From: Verrucomicrobia bacterium UBA2970
GTDB taxonomy: Bacteria; Verrucomicrobiota; Verrucomicrobiia; Limisphaerales; AAA164-E04
Length of the DNA: 10,221 nt
Direction of reading: 5' to 3'
Assembly: GCA_002348345.1 (NCBI GenBank)
Contig: DEAY01000420.1
Coordinates: 18,508 to 28,728 of the forward strand
Of this stretch, positions 6,855-10,221 are shown one piece after another. The translations under genes were made by a program, and so were the position numbers. The stretch's first letter is position 1. Each line of letters starts with the position of its first letter. Below the pieces are notes generated by a model that worked only from the letters and a program-made list of their open reading frames with translations, made no database searches and was not told the origin of the DNA.

Positions 6855-7994
6855 ATGGGAAATCTTCCAAGATCGGTGGAATCGTTCCTGGCAACGCTGA
6901 TTCGCATTCCCAGTGTGAATCCAGAGTATGCGGGGGATCGGCCTGACCTCGCCGGGGAGGGTCGGATGGTCGACTATTTGGCGGCCCTCGCGGCCCGGGC
7001 GGGGCTTCGAATCAAACGCCAACGAGTCGCACGGGGCCGCGAGAACCTCATCGTGACCCTCCCGAGCCGTGGTCGACGAAGGCACCGTCTTCTCTTTGCG
7101 CCGCACCTCGATACGATTGGAGCCGACGCGTCGATGCTGAGGGGCGTGCGAAAGGGAGACCGACTCTTTGGGAGAGGTGCTTGTGACACCAAGGGATGTG
7201 TGGCTGCCATGTTTTTTGTGCTCCTCCAGTTGGCGAAGGATCCGGATCGTCCGAAGGGGTTGGAGGTGACCTTTGTCGGCCTGGCCGATGAGGAACATGC
7301 TCAATTAGGGTCGCGGGCGTTTGCCGGGACCTGTCCTTCGTTTGATCTCGCCCTTGTCGGGGAACCGACCCGGCTTCAGGTGGTGAGTGCTCACAAGGGA
7401 GATTTTTGGTTTGAGTTGGAAACGAAGGGGCGGGCGGCCCACGGATCGAGGCCGGAACTCGGCCGAAATGCCGTAAAGCGAATGGCGGATTTGGTGGTCG
7501 CCCTTGAGACGACCTATGCGGATGCTCTTCGAGAGCATCGACATCCCTTGCTGGGTCATGCCACCATTAATGTTGGTGTGATATCGGGGGGAGCTCAACC
7601 CAACGTGGTTCCCGACCGATGCCGGATTCATGTCGATCGGCGGACCTTACCCGGAGAATCCCTTCGGGGCGTTGAGCGAGAGATTCGAGCCGTGGCCCGG
7701 AAACTGGGGTTTTCGGTGGGGATTCGGGATCTGCGTCAGCGGCCCACGCCAGCCTTGGAGACCCATCCCGAACTTCCTATCGTACAGCAGTTTTTGCGGG
7801 CGACCGGACAGCGTGAAACCCGGGGGGTGGATTTCTTTTGTGATGCGGCCATCATTGCTCAAGCCGGGGTGCCATGTTTGGTGTTTGGTCCGGGCGATAT
7901 CGCTCAAGCCCACACGGCGAACGAGTGGATCTCCCTGACGTCCCTTCGCCGTGGAACCCGTTTGCTGGATCGGTTTTTGAGGTCGTTCTCATGA
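6855..7994 (+). CDS. M20 family metallohydrolase (ArgE/DapE/ACY1-like)
   Basis: This 379-residue cytosolic enzyme, of usual family length, belongs to the group that hydrolyses N-acyl amino acids or N-succinyl diamino acids with a two-zinc site. All expected residues are present: His84 and Asp86 (PHLDT), bridging Asp111 (GACDTKG), Glu146 catalytic base and Glu147 ligand (DEEH), Glu170 (GEPT) and His353 (AHTANE). The dimerisation/lid domain carries the AAHGS motif with His196. ATG 6855 was chosen because family homology starts immediately after it (SVESFLATLIRIPSVNP); upstream extension to ATG 6657 would translate the hairpin region. There is no Shine-Dalgarno before it. Its stop overlaps the glycosyltransferase start by 4 bases (ATGA). 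That coupling suggests it acts on an acylated precursor of the glycan rather than in arginine or lysine synthesis, but the substrate is unknown and argE/dapE cannot be assigned. Confidence 0.9.
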   Translation: MGNLPRSVESFLATLIRIPSVNPEYAGDRPDLAGEGRMVDYLAALAARAGLRIKRQRVARGRENLIVTLPSRGRRRHRLLFAPHLDTIGADASMLRGVRKGDRLFGRGACDTKGCVAAMFFVLLQLAKDPDRPKGLEVTFVGLADEEHAQLGSRAFAGTCPSFDLALVGEPTRLQVVSAHKGDFWFELETKGRAAHGSRPELGRNAVKRMADLVVALETTYADALREHRHPLLGHATINVGVISGGAQPNVVPDRCRIHVDRRTLPGESLRGVEREIRAVARKLGFSVGIRDLRQRPTPALETHPELPIVQQFLRATGQRETRGVDFFCDAAIIAQAGVPCLVFGPGDIAQAHTANEWISLTSLRRGTRLLDRFLRSFS

Positions 7995-8989
7995 ACGATT
8001 GCCGTCCTCGGATTTCGATCATTGTGGCGGCGCGGCCTGATCAGCAACGCGTGACAGCGTTGACCGCTCTTCGTGAGCTCGATTCAAGGCATCCTCCCTA
8101 TGAGGTTTGGCTGGCTCGCGGGCTGCAGCCCAGTCGGCAGCGGAACCAGGCAGCCCAAAACGCCGAGGGTGAGATTCTTTACTTTCTCGACGATGACTCG
8201 TTGGTTTCGGAGGAGAATCTGGCCATTCTTAACGAAGCCTTTCAGGACGACGAACTGGCGGTTTTGGGAGGGCCGAACCTTTGTCCGGGAGACGGCTCTT
8301 TTTGGCAAACGGTCTTTGCCGCCGTGATGAGTAGTCGTTTCGCGTTTGGACCCAGTTCAGCCCGCTATCGTGCCGCGGGATCGCGTCGAGCGAGTTCAGA
8401 GAAGGAACTGATTCTATGCAATCTGGCCATACGAGCGAAGGCCTACACCGAAGGGGGGGGGTTGGATGAAGCCCTCTATCCCAACGAGGAGAATGCCCTG
8501 ATGGACCAATTGTCGCGCGCGGGCCGCCGGATGGTCTATGATCCGGACTTGGTGGTCTATCGTTATCCTCGACGCAGCATTGCCGGATTTGTCAGAATGA
8601 TTGCCCGCTACGGCCGGGGACGTGGCGAACAGGTAAGGCGTTATCCTTCAATGGGTTCACTCCCGAACTTTGTCCCCAGCGCCTTTCTTGGATTTGTTCT
8701 CCTTTGGTTGGTGTCCCCTTTGTTGCCGCCGACCCTTCAAGCCATGGTATGGGGTGTGGCCTTCGTTTACGCCATTCTGGCCGTCTTCTGTGCAATGGGG
8801 CTAGCCCTCCGCCACCGAGTCAGCGTGGCGCTGGGAGCACTCCCTCTGCTTCCTCTCGTTCATGCCGTTTATGGGGCGGGACTCCTGATTGGAGTCGTGC
8901 GTGCGAACCCGGTGCGATCCCCTGAGGAGCGGACGGCGGACGTGGACCTAGAACGAGTGTTTGTTTCCAAGGGAGCAGAAGGCTCATGA
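7991..8989 (+). CDS. Membrane-anchored GT2-like glycosyltransferase
   Basis: This 332-residue protein has a GT-A fold domain. A first beta strand (RISIIVAA, 7-14) leads to PPYEVWLARG and PSRQRN (47-52). A GEILYFLDDDS segment follows, with the metal-binding DxD-type motif at Asp67-Asp69. A later NEENALMDQL (around 165-175) occupies the usual acceptor-base region. Three membrane helices at about 227-245, 249-272 and 278-304 anchor the C-terminus. It should transfer a sugar from a nucleotide donor to a lipid-linked or growing glycan at the inner face of the membrane; donor and acceptor are unknown. The usual first acidic motif after the second strand (VVDDGSxD) is absent and this segment is shortened. 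GAGG at 7979-7982 is a reasonable ribosome binding site. The gene overlaps both neighbours by ATGA, implying translational coupling. Confidence 0.86.
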   Translation: MNDCRPRISIIVAARPDQQRVTALTALRELDSRHPPYEVWLARGLQPSRQRNQAAQNAEGEILYFLDDDSLVSEENLAILNEAFQDDELAVLGGPNLCPGDGSFWQTVFAAVMSSRFAFGPSSARYRAAGSRRASSEKELILCNLAIRAKAYTEGGGLDEALYPNEENALMDQLSRAGRRMVYDPDLVVYRYPRRSIAGFVRMIARYGRGRGEQVRRYPSMGSLPNFVPSAFLGFVLLWLVSPLLPPTLQAMVWGVAFVYAILAVFCAMGLALRHRVSVALGALPLLPLVHAVYGAGLLIGVVRANPVRSPEERTADVDLERVFVSKGAEGS

Positions 8990-10221
8990 GCTTTGCCCGC
9001 CAAGGCTCGTGGATGGTCTGTTGCACCACGCTGGCCGGGATCTTCATGTTTGGGGTTCATTGCTTTCCCCTTTGGCATGGAGCCGCATCCTACAGTGCCT
9101 TTTTTCTTTTCGTCAGCGTGATCAATCTCTCCAACCTCCCAACGCTGGGGATTCAGACGGTGTTCGCATACGAAACCGCGAGACGGGGACCGTCCGCTGA
9201 CTTGGGGGAAGTGGCGGGGAATTTGGTCGGGATCCTGGTGGTCATGACGTTGGGATGGGTGGGGCTTTTTTTGAGTCTGCTGGCCGGCGAGGCGTGGATC
9301 AAGACGACGCTCAAGCTCGCCGATTTGAAGGCGCTTTGGGTGACGATGATCGCCGTCCTTCTCTATTTTTGGCTGCCCGCCCTGATGGGCGTGATGCAAG
9401 GACGGCAACGATTTGGGATCCTGGGCGGGACGGTGCTGGCCAATGGAATGGGGCGCTTTCTCGGGGTGGGGATCATGTTGGCATGGTTCGGTGGGAATCT
9501 CCCGATCATGATGATAGGGCCCATCTTGGGGGTGGGGCTGGCTGTGGGACTCGGTACTTGGTCGGTAAGAGATTTATGGGGGGTGGGTGTTCGGAACATT
9601 GCGTGGCGGAGGTGGCTCTGGCGCGCGCTTCCTTTTTCAATGGGGCCCGGCATCGTGCAGTTTATGTTGACGGCTGATTATTTTGTGGCCCGAAGCACAT
9701 TTGATATTGAACAGAGCGGGCTTTACGGCGCGACGGGACTCGCTGGAAGGGCGGGGGTCATGTTCGTCGGGCCGATAGCCGGCGTCATGTTTCCAAAGTT
9801 GGTTCGGGAAGGTGGAACCCGTCGTGGCGCGGGCCTGATTGCCAAGACCGCCATTGCGACCACCTTGATCGTGGGGTTGGGAATCGGGTTGAGCGGTATC
9901 GGTTTCTACAGCCTCCCCTGGGGTCTCCAGTGGATTGAGAGTGCGCAATGGATTCCCCAGGCGGGTCGGGAACTGGTGGCTTCCAGGGAAACTCGTTTGC
10001 TTGAGATCGCCTCGCTGGTGCCTCTCTTCTTAATGGCCATGGGCCCGCTTGCGGTGGCGAATGTGTTCATTAATCACTTGGTGGCGGGAGAGCATTTTCG
10101 AAGAATTGGCTGGTTAGCCGGGTGGTGCGCCTTCTACGGTGTGGGGCTGGTGACATTGCCATTTACGATGAAGGGCCTGATCGCTTGGCTGGGTTTCGGT
10201 AATGGAGTGCTGTTGTTGGGG
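8986..10221 (+). CDS. Polysaccharide flippase-like integral membrane protein (Wzx/MVF superfamily), right end cut
   Basis: The frame opens at ATG 8986, overlapping the glycosyltransferase stop, and stays open for 412 codons to the window edge. The protein is strongly hydrophobic, with about ten to twelve predicted membrane helices in two halves. The second half contains ADYFVARSTF, then GLYGATGLAGRAGVMFVGP and VMFPKLV. That pattern (charged helix with D/Y, then Y..A..L......P......FP) is typical of polysaccharide-biosynthesis flippases, which move undecaprenyl-linked glycan units across the cytoplasmic membrane. GGGAG at 8971-8975 is a plausible ribosome binding site. Length so far is close to the common 420-500 residues, so only the end is missing. 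The position after a glycosyltransferase supports glycan export. A lipid II-type (MurJ) role is less likely from the sequence pattern. Confidence 0.8.
   Translation, partial: MSFARQGSWMVCCTTLAGIFMFGVHCFPLWHGAASYSAFFLFVSVINLSNLPTLGIQTVFAYETARRGPSADLGEVAGNLVGILVVMTLGWVGLFLSLLAGEAWIKTTLKLADLKALWVTMIAVLLYFWLPALMGVMQGRQRFGILGGTVLANGMGRFLGVGIMLAWFGGNLPIMMIGPILGVGLAVGLGTWSVRDLWGVGVRNIAWRRWLWRALPFSMGPGIVQFMLTADYFVARSTFDIEQSGLYGATGLAGRAGVMFVGPIAGVMFPKLVREGGTRRGAGLIAKTAIATTLIVGLGIGLSGIGFYSLPWGLQWIESAQWIPQAGRELVASRETRLLEIASLVPLFLMAMGPLAVANVFINHLVAGEHFRRIGWLAGWCAFYGVGLVTLPFTMKGLIAWLGFGNGVLLLG

Noticed and set aside
1..10221. CRISPR array, tRNA/rRNA genes, insertion-sequence ends
   Set aside because: I scanned for regularly spaced direct repeats, tRNA-like cloverleaf ends and transposase motifs and saw none.

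Overview
The window looks like a chromosomal segment of a PVC-superphylum bacterium, most likely Planctomycetota, with Verrucomicrobiota as the alternative. The main evidence is the 1139-residue secreted protein at 1960-5379. Its order of domains (Pirellula/Verrucomicrobium-type beta-propeller, HEAT repeats, CxxCH haem domain) is a lineage hallmark. A secreted 22-residue leucine-rich-repeat protein and weak or absent Shine-Dalgarno sites at several starts fit the same assignment. Taxonomy is inferred from gene content only.

Layout. The left edge holds the first 45 codons of a LarA/DUF2088-type protein on the minus strand (1-137), running off the window. A G-rich divergent region (138-302) separates it from a secreted LRR protein (303-1166, plus strand). 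The 790 bases that follow hold a weak hairpin, about 270 bases with nothing recognisable, and what I read as a decayed small secreted-protein gene (1480-1886) with a lost start codon, a frameshift in a G run and two in-frame stops. The large haem-domain protein follows (1960-5379). It converges on ychF (5436-6539, minus). YchF is divergent from a three-gene plus-strand unit: an M20 ArgE/DapE-like metallohydrolase (6855-7994), a membrane-anchored GT2-like glycosyltransferase (7991-8989) and a polysaccharide flippase-like membrane protein (8986 to the right edge, incomplete). These three are joined by two 4-base ATGA overlaps.

How the genes fit together. The right-hand unit looks like the start of a surface-glycan gene cluster: cytosolic modification of a precursor, glycosyl transfer at the membrane, then export. 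That pathway role is inferred. The haem-domain protein and the LRR protein are independent exported proteins with no demonstrated link. YchF is housekeeping.

The least explained structure is a 52-base, almost fully paired hairpin (6725-6776) in the ychF/M20 intergenic region. No complete, clearly new multi-gene system is evident. The main candidates for follow-up are this hairpin, the decayed gene, the homopolymer-rich leader of the LRR gene, and the glycosyltransferase that lacks the usual first Asp motif.
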